Below are positions 32,498 to 45,700 of a stretch of DNA of 64,000 bases, piece by piece. This DNA is from Ditylenchus dipsaci. Taxonomy: Eukaryota > Nematoda > Chromadorea > Rhabditida > Anguinidae. The stretch spans positions 1 to 64,000 of the forward strand of contig SADC01000251.1 of assembly GCA_004194705.1 (NCBI GenBank), written 5' to 3'. Positions within the stretch are counted from its first letter, which is position 1; each line of letters starts with the position of its first letter. The notes under the pieces were generated by a model. That model was not told where the DNA came from. It made no database searches and saw only the letters and a list, made by a program, of their open reading frames with translations. A program made the position numbers and the translations under genes.

Positions 32498-34201
32498 AGC
32501 TCTTGGGATCAAAATATTGTTAAATGTTCAATAACACTGGACTTAAAAGCAGTTTAAAATATGGCGGGTGGTCAATTGGGTTGTCTTCCTTGTTGAGCAA
32601 AGTGGGTTTGAAAAGAGCCATCCAAATTAGTCTTTAAATTATATTAAAAGACTCGACTGCTTTTTGCCAAAACATTTTACCTCCTACGAAAAATTGGGTT
32701 CATCGCTTGAAATTGCTTGGAAGGAAAAATAGTTATAGCGTAAAAAATATACGTATCTACTTTTAGTTCCTCAGACTTATTATAAAAACATTCAATACAA
32801 TATCTCAATGTAAGCCTGATCCAAAATTTATGAAAAATGATATTTTACATTATGATTTGCTTCTTTTTTCTTTTTTTTAAATTTAAAAAAACTAGGGCAA
32901 ATATTTGGTAGGCCTACCAAGGTCCTGGGACCAAGATTTGAATTTTAGCTAAAATTGACCAGCATGTATTAGGCTTGCAAGGGAATCTACCAAACTGTAC
33001 GAATCATTTCAGGCATTCTCACAACGCCATCTTGTAGAGCAAATTCAACCTACTGTATGGAGTTTCAACATTTTTTCGGCGAGCAAACAGAAAAATCCAA
33101 CCTGGTGGCTTGAAAAAATCGAGCCAAAAAGTGTCAAAAAGAATTTTCAAAAAACAAATTTTTTACAGTCAAGCTCGATCCAGTGACACTCACAAAACTT
33201 TAAGCCACAGCTGGGTCTGACACTTTTTAAACCCGTATTTTAAAGGAAAAAAAAGCTGGCGATTGAACATTCGGGGGTGTGCCTATATCGACTTTAACTG
33301 TAATTATTTTTTAAATCTACAGGAGGATCAAGGAAATATAGCTTACTTTGACTGAGTCTCCGTATTGCATTCTGCTGTCTGTTCGCCAAAAATGTTTATG
33401 TTGAAATTAGAGTAAATCGACTATGGTCTGCAAAATAGCGTTGTCAGAAAATTCAAAGTGATTCGTACAGTTCGATAAGTTCCTTTGTTGGTCAGAAAAA
33501 AATTTATAAAAAACTCCCTAAAATTCATAATCCGATTTGCAGAATGGGTAAAAAACATAATGAATGGGCACAGAGTCAAAACTGCAACATTTTTTCAACA
33601 TAAATCATATCTCACAAATAAAATAAACAAATAACTTGCAAGTCTAATGAGCACTCATAATTCTTGAGCCAGCCAGAAACACTAACTAAACAATAGCCAG
33701 CTTCAATTCAACTATTTTTCTAGCAAAAATCAAACAACCCACCAATGAAAAATGAAAAGCCTTGTCAGCACTGCTGGGCTGTCACTGCAAGTGATAGGTT
33801 GGTTGATAAGTTGGAGTTGTTGATTTCACTCCTGTTCCCTTCACCAAGATTTGTGGGTTTTTATCTCCTCTTCCAGTTTGAAACAAAAAATATTTTCTTT
33901 TTTGTTTAACCCATGGTGTGTGTATGTCTAGCAGGAAATTCTTCTCAAACATTCAAAGTCATTAATATTGGCAATTTCAGCAGTAAAATAAGAGTTCATA
34001 AATGTTTTTGAATTCAGAACTGTGCAGTGATCGCATTTTTAAGGTATATTACAAATTTTAATCAACCAACCTGTTGATTGATTGTTTGTTATTAGCTGTT
34101 ATTGTCGACTAAAGATGTTGTATTGCGATCTGTATTTTAACAGCTAGACCACCCTGCTAAACCACTTGCAATGGTCCCAAACCATATTTAGTGGCCTTGG
34201 A
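32498..34201. other. Gene-free interval with degenerate repeats
   Basis: No coding exon recognised. Holds the second copy of the TTTTCGGCGAGCAAACAG inverted repeat (about 32950-33480), which is itself interrupted by the MITE at 33166-33300. Remaining sequence is AT-rich without a pattern I can name. Confidence 0.45.
33166..33300. mobile_element. 135-bp CAGTCAAGCTCGATC MITE, TA-flanked
   Basis: Starts CAGTCAAGCTCGATCC and ends with a worn inverse (ATATCGACTTTAACTG), with TA on both sides. The interior GGGTCTGACACTTTTT motif matches the 445-bp element at 7999-8443. Confidence 0.75.
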
Positions 34202-34984
34202 CAGTGATGTTTTTGTGTACTGAGCCACTTTTTGTGTTAAATTACTCATACCTCGACACATATTTATACGAAATTCATGGATAATAGCTTATTTTGAAGA
34301 AGAAATATAGTTCTTCAAAATGAATTGATAAAATTTTACGAAAACATAAAAATTCGCTTTTTCTAAGCTAAATAACGCCAATAAAAATTCAGTAATCAAA
34401 TGAAATGATTTTTTGAGTATGACAAACTGAACAAAAATATCTACGAAAGTGTCAGTTTTGAACCAATTTAAAAAAGCTTTATATTTTCTGGTAGCTGAAT
34501 AGTTCTGCTATAATCTGAAATAAAACAGTTTGCAAAAATTCACAAAAATTTAAAGTTATATGCTTCTACACAAATGAGTAATCAAATAAAAATTCTATTG
34601 ATTTTCATTTGTGTACAATCCCATAACTTCATAATTTTTGTGAATTTTTGCAAACTGTTTTATTTCAGATTATAGCAGAACTATTCAGCTACCAGAAAAT
34701 ATAAAGCTTTTTTAAATTGGTTCAAAACTGACACTTTCGTAGATATTTTTGTTCAGTTTGTCATACTCAAAAAAAATCATTTCATTTGATTACTGAATTT
34801 TTATTGGCGTTATTTAGCTTAGAAAAAAGCGAATTTTTATGTTTTCGTAAAATTTTATCAATTCATTTTGAAGAACTATATTTCTTCTTCAAAATAAGCT
34901 ATTATCCATGAATTTCGGATAAATATGTGTCGAGGTATGAGTAATTTAACACAAAAAGCGGCTCAGTACACAAAAACATCACTG
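34202..34984. mobile_element. 783-bp near-perfect palindrome, 8-bp duplication
   Basis: Ends CAGTGATGTTTTTGTGTACT and its inverse. Arms of about 385 bp meet near 34590. Flanks GCCTTGGA (34194-34201) and GTCTTGGA (34985-34992) match in 7 of 8 bases. hAT-like MITE; no coding capacity. Confidence 0.9.
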
Positions 34985-35258
34985 GTCTTGGAGCACACTC
35001 AATAGTCGTAGGGTTGTCGAGCACACCATATTTTGCCTGAAGTACTCGAATATTAAAGGCTTTTAGTTGAATCAAAGATATTGATGGTTTGGAGGTGGAT
35101 AGCCATACAGGGTAGATGATATTACAATCTCAGCTGCTTTAATTGACCATCAGGTAACTTACCATATAGTTGACATACCTACCGACTCTTAATGTTCGAG
35201 ACTTGACTACTTGAGTACCACCACCTAGGCGCTTAGATTGGACTATTATTTTGGACTA

Positions 35259-35442
35259 CAGTCAACTCTCGATTTAACGAGCCCTCGATTTAACGAAACT
35301 CTTGATTTAACGAACTTTTTTTCAACGCCTATTTGGCCAGCGATTAAATAAATGACTAAAATTAACTCTTGATTTAACGAAACTCTCGGTTTAACGAATA
35401 TTTTTGCCGGTCCCCAGGGTTCGTTAAATCGAGAGTTGACTG
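35259..35442. mobile_element. 184-bp CAGTCAACTCTCGATTTAACG MITE, TA-flanked
   Basis: Ends CAGTCAACTCTCGATTTAAC and its inverse, TA on both sides. Internal repeats of CTCGATTTAACGA occur in tandem. Same terminal family as 7999-8443. Confidence 0.9.
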
Positions 35443-35886
35443 TATAATCATTGAATTTAGAACAAGACAATTAAGGGTAGATAAAGACCGTTGAAGCTGA
35501 TTCAATAATACTACTGTGGATAGTAAAGGACCATTAGCGTGCTTCAAGACCACTAAAAATGGTTTAGGACCATTGAAAGTGGTTCAGGAAGGTCGTCGGA
35601 TAACCGAGGAGACAGCCGAACGCCGCAATGTGTACATTGTGACGTAGCTTCAAAGTTTTTTAAAAAGGCCACCTCCTCTAAAATCTTCTCTACATTAGGA
35701 CACTGAAGGGTGTTGTGCTACAAGATAAAACCAGCGATGAAAAGGTTTAATCATTTTTAAGGACTCTGCTGAAGTTAATTTATTGAATGGGAGGGGAACC
35801 ATTTAGAACGCGTGAGCATGGTCTTTTAAAAGTACAGTTAAAAATTCAAGACTGCCAACCTTTACTAATTTTAAGACAAGTTTTTG

Positions 35887-36583
35887 TAGGGTTGACCAAT
35901 GCAAATATTTGTTGAAATCTTTGCGATTAACAAAAATGTGCAAATATTTGAAAATTTCATTTTAAGAGAAAATGGACGGATGTTCATGTCAAACGGTGGT
36001 GATTAGGATAAATCTTGACCATTTTTGGTACAAATTCCTTGCTTCATATTATTCTGTCACAGAAACAGTTGTATTTTTCTTCGGTTTAGTAGCAAAATGC
36101 CTGGAAAATTAGATCTAAACTTCAAAAGGCGCACACTCTCACACTTTTTGATACCGCAAAAAGCAAAGCGAGCGCTTTATGAAGTTTAGATCTTAATTTG
36201 TTTTGTTTTTTCTGGAAATTTTAGTACCAAAAGGTAGCTGACATTCAGGGCTACGATTTAGTACCAACATTTTTAGAAATTAAAAAAATCATATCTCAAA
36301 ATTGATACGAAATGCTGACGGTCATTTGGTGAACTGTCAAACGTCCAGCAACCAAAATGTTTTTTTACTTCATTCAAAACAATTTGTTCGAGGATGATTA
36401 GTTTGTTAGTGGGATGTTAAGAATAAAATTTGAATTTGATAAGTATTGAGCGTAGGTGTCGTATTTTGCATAAATCTCACGGTATTTGAAATCTTGCAAA
36501 TATTTGCGAAATATTTGCAAATATTTAAATGTTTGCGCAAATATTTGCACGATTCCAAATATTTGCAAATTTGTCCAACCCTA
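35887..36583. mobile_element. 697-bp hAT-like element, TAGGGTTG ends, AGTTTTTG duplication
   Basis: Ends TAGGGTTGACCAATGC and the inverse-like ...TTTGTCCAACCCTA, with AGTTTTTG at 35879-35886 and 36584-36591. Sub-terminal TGCAAATATTTG repeats crowd both ends, possible transposase-binding sites. No transposase seen. Confidence 0.92.
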
Positions 36584-36770
36584 AGTTTTTGTAATGTGTA
36601 TTTTATTAACCCATGATAAAGCAATAAATTCTTATTTGGTTATTTTGCTGAAGCACACTACACAAAATGTGTATTTTAAGCCATAAAAGAGCAACGCAGT
36701 TAAAAAGAAAAATAACTACAAATAATTATTCTTAATGTTTTATGGTAGAAAATAATTTTCGCGTCGCATA

Positions 36771-36936
36771 CCGTATTATCTCTATTAAACGCGCCCTATT
36801 CAATAAACGCCCCTCTCTAATAAACGCTCTCTTTTTGACTAGGTTTTCAGAATTAAGGCCATTTGTGATTAACAGTTTAGAGTTTTTTGATGGTTGAACA
36901 ATAGAAGTTCCGAGGTGTTTAATAGAGAAAATACGG
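36771..36936. mobile_element. 166-bp TA-flanked MITE (CCGTATTATC termini)
   Basis: Ends CCGTATTATCTCTATTAAAC and the inverse ...GTTTAATAGAGAAAATACGG, flanked by TA. Sister of 5818-5973. Confidence 0.88.
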
Positions 36937-37338
36937 TATATGGGCAATGAAATTAAATTTTTTTACAAACCCTGATTCGCAGGCTTTGAGGTATCAATAT
37001 GGTTGATAACATGCATTCTAATTACTCAAAGAATAATTTTATAATTATAATTTTATAATAATTTTAATTGTAAGATTCCTATTAGATCAATTTATATTTT
37101 TTTATATTTCACACAAAAAAGAGAAAAAGGGGAGTATTGAAAATTTTTAATAATTTAAAGGAAATATTTTCGCTGTGTCAATATTTTCACGGAAGTGGGA
37201 ACATGTTACATAGAATCATTTGTCTTTTATATGCTAAAAATTTCAATGTCGTCACGAATGGCGGGTGACTGGCCAAATTTAGTCTAATGGCTAGTATTTC
37301 CTAATTTTATTCCAACAAAGTTAATGATAATAGAATGT

Positions 37339-37919
37339 GCAGAATGGCCCTGATTCGCCGCACTCTTGGCTTTGGCCATAATCTTAAGTTAAGCTTTCCG
37401 ATTTTGTTGACCTTATTTTTAAATACTCGCAATGAGTCGGCCAACAAACTGACACCAAACTTGCTATAGACAACATTTTAGGAGAGCTGCTACGGATGGA
37501 TTTCCAAAAATTTCAAAAACTGTAGCCTGGTAATAATTTGAAAAATTGGAACCGTTCCTTTTAGTCTCCATGAGGTTCAAAAAATTTATTTTAAATTTTC
37601 TCCATTCTCAACTTCAAATAAATTAAAAAATAAACGATAAAAAGTTTAACACTTGGTTCATCTCAATTTAGCCATCGAATTTTTGGATGGCCGACCATCT
37701 TATCAAGCGATTTTTCAAACTTTTATTAGGCTAAAGTTTTTGAGATTTTCAGAAATCCAGCCGTAGCTGCTCTCTTAAAATTCTGTCTATAGTAAGTTTG
37801 GTGTCATCTTGTTGGCCGAGTCATTGCAAGTATTTTTAAAATAAGGTCGACAAAATCGGAAAGCTATACTTAAAATTATGGCCAAAACCAAGCGTGCGGC
37901 GAATTTGAGCCACCCTGTA
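37339..37919. mobile_element. 581-bp inverted-repeat element, CAGGGTGGCTC end
   Basis: The right end inverted reads CAGGGTGGCTCAAATTCGCC; the left end is its diverged partner. Arms pair through GCCATAATCTTAAG and GTCGGCCAACAA. The CAGGGTG start groups it with 10304-10661. Confidence 0.75.
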
Positions 37920-37988
37920 TAACCTCTAAAAATCCACCTTACTAAATATGATAAAGTGTTGATCTTCATCCAACATTTAATTTCATTT

Positions 37989-38198
37989 TTATTTACAATG
38001 AATTTCTTCGCCGCTAGCCAGACTACACCCTCCTTGCTCTTTCAACTTCTTAATGCTTTTATAGACAGTCTCTCTATAAGAATTTCCGCTTGTTCTATTT
38101 CGAAAAACTAGAGACCTTTGACCATTGCATGATGCTCTTCTAATGATCCTTGGGTTTTTCAACCTTTTGACTGGCTTTTTTCTTTGATAAATAACCAC
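37989..38198 (-). pseudogene. Helix-turn-helix fragment of a Tc1/mariner-like transposase
   Basis: A 69-residue open frame contains R-E-T-V-Y-K-S-I-K-K-L-K-E-Q-G-G, which resembles the HTH of mariner-type transposases (recognition helix T-V-Y-x-x-I-K). A second, diverged copy on the plus strand is at 63760-63897 (E-T-V-Y-R-S-I-K-K-R-E-E-L-G-K). No DDE domain follows in either place. Confidence 0.5.
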
Positions 38199-38389
38199 CT
38201 TAAAACTATTTTACATCTTATATAACTCGGTCGACGTTAAATGTCAAAATTCCTAAAGATTTAATGTCCTAAATAAAGCAAAAATCTTAAAATAAAGTAC
38301 ATATAAGAGCCCTGATTTTGTCACTGATAGGAAGTGGGATTAATAATAATTACACGGTATATTACTCTGAATTTCGTTGAACCATAATC

Positions 38390-38573
38390 CAGGGATCGGA
38401 AATAAAAAATTTCAAATAAAGGACATTTTGGTCAAAAAGTGCCATTTTATCCAGTGCTTGTTGAGATTTGAGCAACAAAAATAAAGATTTTGACCTAAAA
38501 TCTCAAAAATCCTAAAGATTTCGTATCTGAAATAAAAGACAAATCTTTAAATAAAGGACGTTTCCGAGCCCTG
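38390..38573. mobile_element. 184-bp hAT-like MITE, CAGGGATCGG ends
   Basis: Ends CAGGGATCGGAAATAAAA and the inverse-like ...GGACGTTTCCGAGCCCTG. Flanks CCATAATC and CCATAAAA match in 6 of 8. Sister of 41712-41897, sharing CATTTTATCCAGTGCTT in the centre. Confidence 0.8.
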
Positions 38574-39503
38574 CCATAAAAGCATAAATAATTTTTTTTT
38601 TCAAACATAAGATGTGTAGATTGTTATTTTAACTAAAAATAAAACAGGAAAAAGAGAAGTGGTTCAAGTGTGATATATCTGATTTAAAGATCATATTTCT
38701 TGTAAACCGTGTGTTCTCCAGACAACTTTTCAAGCAAATTTCATAGCGGACTTTTTGAAATATTTGTCAAAGATATGTCAGTTAGTATTAGTAAGTTTAA
38801 ATCATCTCTTTTTCTTGTCTTCTTTTTGAATTAACACTTAGTTTTGGTATTTTTTTGTTCAAACTTTCGTTTTACTAAATTAGAAACAATATTTTTTTTA
38901 TAATAAAACGTCTTTTTTCCAATAATACACATAAAAAATTAGCGGGGATTGCATACAAGATGCTCAAAAAATTAATTAATCCAATTTCCAATTTTCAGAC
39001 ATTCCATTTTAGCACTTTTTAAGATTTTGGTTCTTATATAACTAATGCAAGTTTTTCAACCATTTTTTAGTTGGAAACTAAATTTTATGACCAATAAAAG
39101 CAAACTATAAGCTGATTAAACAAAAAAACTGTTCAGAAGATTGAGGACCTCTGCAGAGTCTATGTAAAAATATTACTATTTTTCTCTGCCTCTTTTTCGC
39201 TTCCTTTTTTAAATATATATGTACTTTTGTTTTCTGATAGATTTTTTTTAATTTAAAAAGGTTTAAGAACCTTGCCAGCGTTTTTATTCAAGAAATTCAA
39301 TCACATATTCAACAAAAACCAATTAATTACTCTAGCTAGCTAATAGTCTCCTTAAAACTCAATCAATGGATATGGTCACATTTCATATCGCGATATTTCA
39401 TTCATTTTTAGATTTTTTAGACTTTTTATTTTTTAGACTTCCTGAAAAAAAGTTTTCACCATCTGATAGCTTAGATTTCAAGCTACAAAATGGTATTTTT
39501 TGT

Positions 39504-39635
39504 GCCGGTGTTTGAAAAAAATGTCGGCCTGCGGTCTGGCTTTTTTGTGGAAAGCTTGGTTTAGTGGTGGCGTTAAAAAAAGGTGTTTATAGACCAAAAA
39601 GCCAGACAGCAGGCCAACATTTTTTCAAATCCCGG
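39504..39635. repeat. Small palindrome, GCCGGTGTTTGAAAAAAATG ends
   Basis: The left arm (GCCGGTGTTTG..., GGCCTGCGGTCTGGC) returns inverted at 39601-39635. Target duplication not evident. A further AT-rich imperfect inverted repeat follows at about 39725-39950. Confidence 0.6.
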
Positions 39636-39955
39636 CTCGAATAATTTTGAAATTTTAAATCACAAATAGACTAAGCTCTGAAAATCCTAGTCAAAAATGA
39701 GGGGTAGGGCGATTTTTAGAGGCTATACCAGGGATCCATAAAATTCTTTAAAAATAAGTAGATTTTTTTTAACTAAGATTTTTCGTTTAAAAGAGCACAT
39801 TTTCAAAAAAACTAAGATTTTCGGTACAAAAAAATCAGTAGCTCTCGAATAATTTTAGAATAAATCAAAAAAAAACCAAGATTCAGGGTGCCGAAATAAG
39901 TAGAATTTTTATAAATAAGTAGATATGGTATCCGTGGGTTCTACGGTATCTACTA

Positions 39956-40109
39956 CAGTCGACTTTCGATAAACTGGCAGCCCTGGGGACACGCCTGGGG
40001 TGCCGGTTTGTCAGGGGTAGGCTTTGTTAAAAAAATTTGTTGGCCTTCCAAATCAGGCTTTTTCAAATCGCCTGTTCACTGGAAGTGCCGGTTTATAGAG
40101 AGTTGAATG
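39956..40109. mobile_element. 154-bp CAGTCGACTTTCGATAA MITE, TA-flanked
   Basis: Ends CAGTCGACTTTCGATAAACT and the inverse ...TATAGAGAGTTGAATG, TA on each side. Same terminal family as 7999-8443. Confidence 0.85.
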
Positions 40110-41540
40110 TAATATGATTTTTGTCGCTGAAGTTGTAATTAAATTGTCTTATAAAAATTAATAACATATATTATAATTATCACTGATACTTTTCTAATTT
40201 CTCGTGCACCTATTTTTTAATACCGAAACGTAAAACGCATTGTACAAGACGGAATTTTCGGCTAAACCTTGACTGAACTGTGCAAAAAACGCTACTGTGT
40301 CATATAGCCACCCCCTACACTCAAAAAAACCTAGTGTCGTATAGCCGACCACAATCCCCCTCACAAAATGTATATACTTCAGGCAGATATGACTGTTTTC
40401 AAAAAACACATGGCATGTAGAAAAACCTCTCAAGGTCTTAATTGAGTAACATGCACTCAAAGCTTTCTTTTTTTTCCAAATTAGGTCTTCCCTAGACTTT
40501 CTTCTTCGAAGCAAAAAAAAGATGATAAAACGCCTGTGTTTATTCATTAAGTTCCTTCAACTTTTTGTCGGGCGCTTTTCACTTACTCTCATGGGAGTCG
40601 ATCTATTTTATTTCTACCAGATAAAATATATTTCTCGGCTTAATTCTTACCTCAAAATTCTATGATAAAGAGTATAATAGCAGTCCACACAGCACAAAGT
40701 AATTTCTACACTTTTTCCACTAATCCCAACAGGATTTCCTTCCAAAGTTTACCCACTATTAATAGTCCATGTTTATTTGTTGTGTTAGTTTTTTCGCCGC
40801 ATTAATTTGTTTTATTGCTGTAAGTAATTAGTAATAAATACATGTGTATTTAGCTGCTAATTATCAGCTTTAGTTATTTATGGTTTTTGTATAATTTTGT
40901 TAATTAATTGGTTTTATCTCAGAAGCTTTACAGCATTTAAAAGTTCTCAGCATCATACTTTATTGTTAACCTATTTGTTTCAAAAAAAGTTACATAAGGT
41001 TACATTGCTAATACTTACAAACAAATACTGACTATGTTAGGCATTTTATAATTTCCGTCTGCTTCCCTTGTTGGTCAACAATTAGAGAAACAGAAAACAC
41101 AACTTTTTACTAAGCACCTTAAAGTCTCAATATCGACCTCAAATTTCGATTTTGAGGCATTCAAAAGCTATGGCGGCTGGCAGCTTTTTTTTAAAGAATT
41201 AAATTAGAACTTTCGGTTTAAACGCAGGCATAATTCACGACGTGTTTTAACATGTTCTCAAATAAAAAAGTAACAAAAACATGTTTGAGTCCGCACTAAC
41301 TGACGCTGGTCTGCCTGGCATCTAATCACAAGCCAAAACAGAGCAATGGGACTGATGCAATCGTAGGATGGTTCTATGGGCGCTGATCCACTACAGCGCT
41401 GATCCACAGGAAGGTAACCACTCAGATAATGGCTAGTGAGATAATCTAAAAATTGAACGAAGTGTTGCAATTAATAGACAGCCTGCCTGCGGATCATCTG
41501 AAAATGGATATTGCCCGTCAGAGATGCGTCATAACCGGTT
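40110..41540. other. Gene-free AT-rich interval
   Basis: An open stretch at 40194-40547 (minus) has no recognisable domain and overlaps a short GTCATATAGCC/GTCGTATAGCC direct repeat, so I do not call it a gene. Nothing else recognised. Confidence 0.4.
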
Positions 41541-41544
41541 CAAA

Positions 41545-41640
41545 AAATATATTAAGGGGGGGGAGGAACTTCCTATACGCATCGCCTTAGGTCACAGGTT
41601 CGACTACCACTGGCTGTAAACCATATTTTTTTCTTTTATT
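41545..41640 (+). repeat. tRNA-related SINE-like repeat, plus orientation
   Basis: CTTCCTATACGCATCG is followed by CACAGGTTCGACTACC, which resembles a tRNA B box, then a T-rich tail. The same pair of blocks occurs inverted at 42680-42765, and the B-box part also near 20400. Likely RNA polymerase III-type SINEs. Confidence 0.55.
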
Positions 41641-41711
41641 TACAAGCTTAGTGTCGGAATGATCCTCATACTCGTGGCTATCCAATAAGACTATCAGCAC
41701 AGGCTTTTACA

Positions 41712-41897
41712 CAGGGTTCGTAATGAAAAATTTCGAAAAAGGACATTTGGGTAAAAAAAGATTTTATTTCATTTTATCCAGTGCTTATTGCTATTTTGGA
41801 GCGAAAAAAAAGATCTTGACTAAAAACTTCAAAAATAAAAAGATTTTGAGTCCCGAAAAAAGGACAAATCTTTTTAAAAGGACGATTACGAACCCTG
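41712..41897. mobile_element. 186-bp hAT-like MITE, CAGGGTTCG ends, CTTTTACA duplication
   Basis: Ends CAGGGTTCGTAATGAAAA and the inverse ...GATTACGAACCCTG, flanked by CTTTTACA at 41704-41711 and 41898-41905. Internal GGACATTTGGG and TTTTATCCAGTGCTTATTG match 38390-38573 and, in part, 47490-47510. Confidence 0.93.
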
Positions 41898-42679
41898 CTT
41901 TTACACCTACCGGAGCTTGTAACCAGGCTAAAATAGGCCGAATTTCCGAAAATCGATGGTTTTCGGGGCTTTTCTTTGTTGGTTTCACTGAAAATTTCTC
42001 ATTATTTTCTACAAGTCACAAGTTTCATACAAGTCACAAGTTCCAAAATGTAGCCAAGACTCTAGGCTTTCATTTGAGATATCAAACAGAGAAAAAGTTA
42101 GTATAGAGTTGGAGCTAGAATTCTAAAAACATCCAACGATGTCCAATTCCATGACATCCTACACAGGACTATCTCAGAACTTTTCGGTAGTATCCTGGAA
42201 CTGACGTTTTTTTCGTAATTTTAATTTACATACTCATTTGCAACCTTATACTCAAATTGTAGCCCTGCTTCCTGGCGTCATTTTCATCACATGGTTGTGA
42301 ATAAGCATGTAGATTAAAATTGCAAAAAAACGTCAGTGCCAGAATAATACCAAAATCCTGCCCTCAATATTACTCTTTTGTTCTTTGGTCAAACCTTCGC
42401 TAGCTACCGTGTTTTCTGAAGTGATTTCGGTGTGTAAAATTCTATCTGGTTCTCTATGAAATTCTGACTGTAGAAAGTCACTAAACGCGTTGGTAAAAAA
42501 AAATCGGTGGAGACTCATGCTATATAAAACTAAATACGCATCATTTTGGCTGGTTTCCATAAATTTCGTTGGTCATTTGAATGAAATCCCAAAATTAGGG
42601 CATTTGCTGACAGCGAAACAGTGCTGGAAATGTTTGCCATCGATTTGTCAATAAGTTTTGGTGCTAGAAGTTGGTAAAC

Positions 42680-42765
42680 TTTATAAAAAAAGGGTGTACA
42701 CTCAGTGGGAATTGAACCTGTGTCCTTATAGACGATGCGTATAGGAAGTCCCCCCCTCATTAAAA
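42680..42765 (-). repeat. tRNA-related SINE-like repeat, minus orientation
   Basis: Inverted relative of 41545-41640: in the minus sense CTTCCTATACGCATCG is followed by GACACAGGTTCAATTCCC, a good B-box match. The two copies face each other about 1.1 kb apart. Confidence 0.55.
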
Positions 42766-42769
42766 AATC

Positions 42770-45700
42770 TTTCAATCATTTTTGAAATTCACTAAATTTG
42801 AACCAGAACTTTCGATTTTGGAATTTCTATTTTTTGTGTTTCTTCTTTTTCGATTTGAAAACCTCTGAGTTGTGATTTTGATTGATTAAAAAGTGTTCGA
42901 CCCACATGGTGAATAGACTTGGTGAAAGTCGGCTGTATTATCTAAAAAAAACTACTAGTTTTAACTTTATATGCTTTTTCAGCTGGACAATCTAACCATT
43001 TCAAGCATCTGGCAATCATAAACTTAAAATAGGTGGTGTAGCCTGTGTAAGTAAGTGCGTTAACGGCTAATTGCTTAGACAATTCAGCAGCCAGTCTATT
43101 ACCTGCTTTGTTAGAGCCAGTAATAGCGCTATTTGTTCTCACCCCAAAAGCTTATTGCATTTGGCCAAATTTGTTTTAATATTGTTGTTGGTGGTGCAAA
43201 TGTGTTTTTTTCACGCCACAAATGGCACCTAATAATTATTAATGAGCACTACTTACTTACTTGTCACACTTCTCTTGCTGATACTAGGAGAATATTTCCA
43301 GTACTACTGCTACTACCCTCAGTTGGTAACAGCTACCAATTACAATAAGTTTTTTTTGCTAAATACCTATGTCTGCTTTTTGTTCTTATTTAATTTTAAT
43401 TTATAAGGATTGTCTGGAAATTTGTAAAGTATTTTCTAACAAAGTTTTTTTCCTTTTTTTATTTTACTGATCTTTGCAAAAAAAAAGTGCTGGAAATGAG
43501 ATAGCACTTTCTAAAAAAAGGTGGGAGTATCTATACAGGCTGGGAGTAATTATATGTGAGTATTTATCCTAGTATATATACGCATTTTTCTAAATGGAAC
43601 AATAATTTTAATTGATGATCACAATCTTATTTGCCCTCGCCTATAGCCAATGGAAAAATTTCGCCATAGTCAATAAGAAAAAAGTTTCTACCTTTTATGT
43701 TATACTTGACGTAAAGTATGAACATTCATTCAAAATTTTTAAAGGAAAGTTGAAAATATTATATTTATGACCTGCGTCTACTTTTCGATTTCACGTCAAA
43801 TGAGCTAATAATAAGAAAAAATTATAAGAAATTGAAGGTGTCCAGAGGTGGGACCTCAAAGATAATATCCTAGTTTCTAGTTTTGCCACTATAAATTCCA
43901 ACCCTCCAACCTAATGCAATATGAAATTTGAGTGAAGGCAGCGCTCTCGACTGTTATCTATATTAATTTATTTTTTATAACAAAGAATAAATTTAAATTT
44001 CAAAATAATTATTTTTTGAACTGCCCACAACTAGTCTTTTTATTTAAATAAAATATTGCGATTGATGACGAGTATGCGCTTTTAAACAGATTTATCACTT
44101 TTTTCTAATACTTCCGAAATGTATCCAAGCGAAAAATTTAAAAGCCATATGAGCATTACTCAATTTGTACTCTGTATTATGACTTACACATAAACAATAG
44201 TGGATAAAAGAGGTATTTTCATAAGATTAATTTTACTCGTTTTTTAAAATAGAGTACAAAAGTTACCTTTGTGTTTTGTCCTATTTAGACCAGTTTTCTA
44301 TTTCAATGATGTGCTGGAGCGGATATTAAAAAGTTTTTGTTACTAGTCAAATCATTTTTTGAGTTCTTTTATGTGAATAATTGGTTAAAGTTATTATTTT
44401 TTGCTTTTGCATTGATTTTTGGTTAAAACATGAAAATACATTTCGGGAATATTTTAGTCAAAATGGTAAGAAAGTTAGGCAGTTAAAATAAGACTTTTTA
44501 TCCTAACACTTAGAAGCCGCTTTGGGCTAATGCAGCAGTCTTGTTCAGAGCTTTACGTTGAACAAAAAAGGGGGAAAAATTGTGAGAAAGTTGTTATAGC
44601 GGTTCATTTCATCATTGGTTCTTATAAATGTCATAGTTTGGAGCTGTCTTGGTTATTTGGTTGTATTTTTAATTTTTTATTTTATTTCGCGCACCTAAAA
44701 CACTCATCTGGTGCAGAATTTGGGGAACTTTGGGGGGGGGGGGGGAAGGGGGGTTGGTAGGGCTGATATGTAATCAACTTTTTTAGGTAGGCGAAGCCTT
44801 AGGCGCAGGCTAAGCCAGCGTATATTAGGGGGTCTTTAAACGTGTGTGTCGAATTATGTAACTTTTTGGTATTCTGTGAAAGTCTAAGCAATAAATTTCA
44901 TCAGTAAAACATCCTTTATAAATTTTTAAAGTATGCTTTTACCGATGAAACTCGCTGCTTAGACACTCACAAAATACCATTTTTTGAAAGATTCCTTTTA
45001 TGAGTGTTAAATTAAAAAAAAGGACAAAAAATAACGCTGATGTAAAGAAAAGACAAATCTTTTTGAAAGGGAAGATTAACATCCCTGAATTAGTTCCCAG
45101 GCTTTTTCCAGGTTTTGCATTTTTTGCAACAACTTTCAGACTAAAATGTAGCCCTGAATCTGCTCTACACACTAGCCGAACAGAATTTTCGAAAATTTTA
45201 AATATTGATATCAGAATTTCAGGGCATTTTAACTAAAAGTCAGACGAAAGTCCAGATTTTAGGTCAAACACTCGGCAAAAAATTAAAATGGGACATCTTT
45301 TTGCATGTAGATACGGAAGTTTGCATTACAGATGATGAGTTACACAGCAAAAGATAGCTGGTAAACTTCTCTTTCAGAAAATACAGACCAAACTGTTAAA
45401 ATATCAAATTTACAAAACTAGAACCCATTCGAAGTCCGAAACACGTTTTTCTAGTCAAATTTGAGGAGTTTTTGATATCCCGCAAAATTTTGCTTGTAAT
45501 AAAGCTAATGGTTGTAATTTTAAGCCTACTAAAAATACTAATTAAAGAAAGTCTTCGAATAAAATTTTAGTAAATCTTTTTGTAAAAGTTGCTACAAATT
45601 TTCGTCATTTTAGGAGCTTCATGTAACTTTCACTCAAGTTCTTCTTGCGTTTTTTCAGTTAAAAACAAAAATGTGAACTATAGAAAAAGCGCTTTTTGGA

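Noticed and set aside
36406..36624. 72-codon open frame on the minus strand
   Set aside because: Consists of TGCAAATATTTG repeats in the terminal region of a hAT-like MITE.
40194..40547. 117-codon open frame on the minus strand
   Set aside because: No recognisable domain, overlaps short direct repeats, and no splice or start context supports it.
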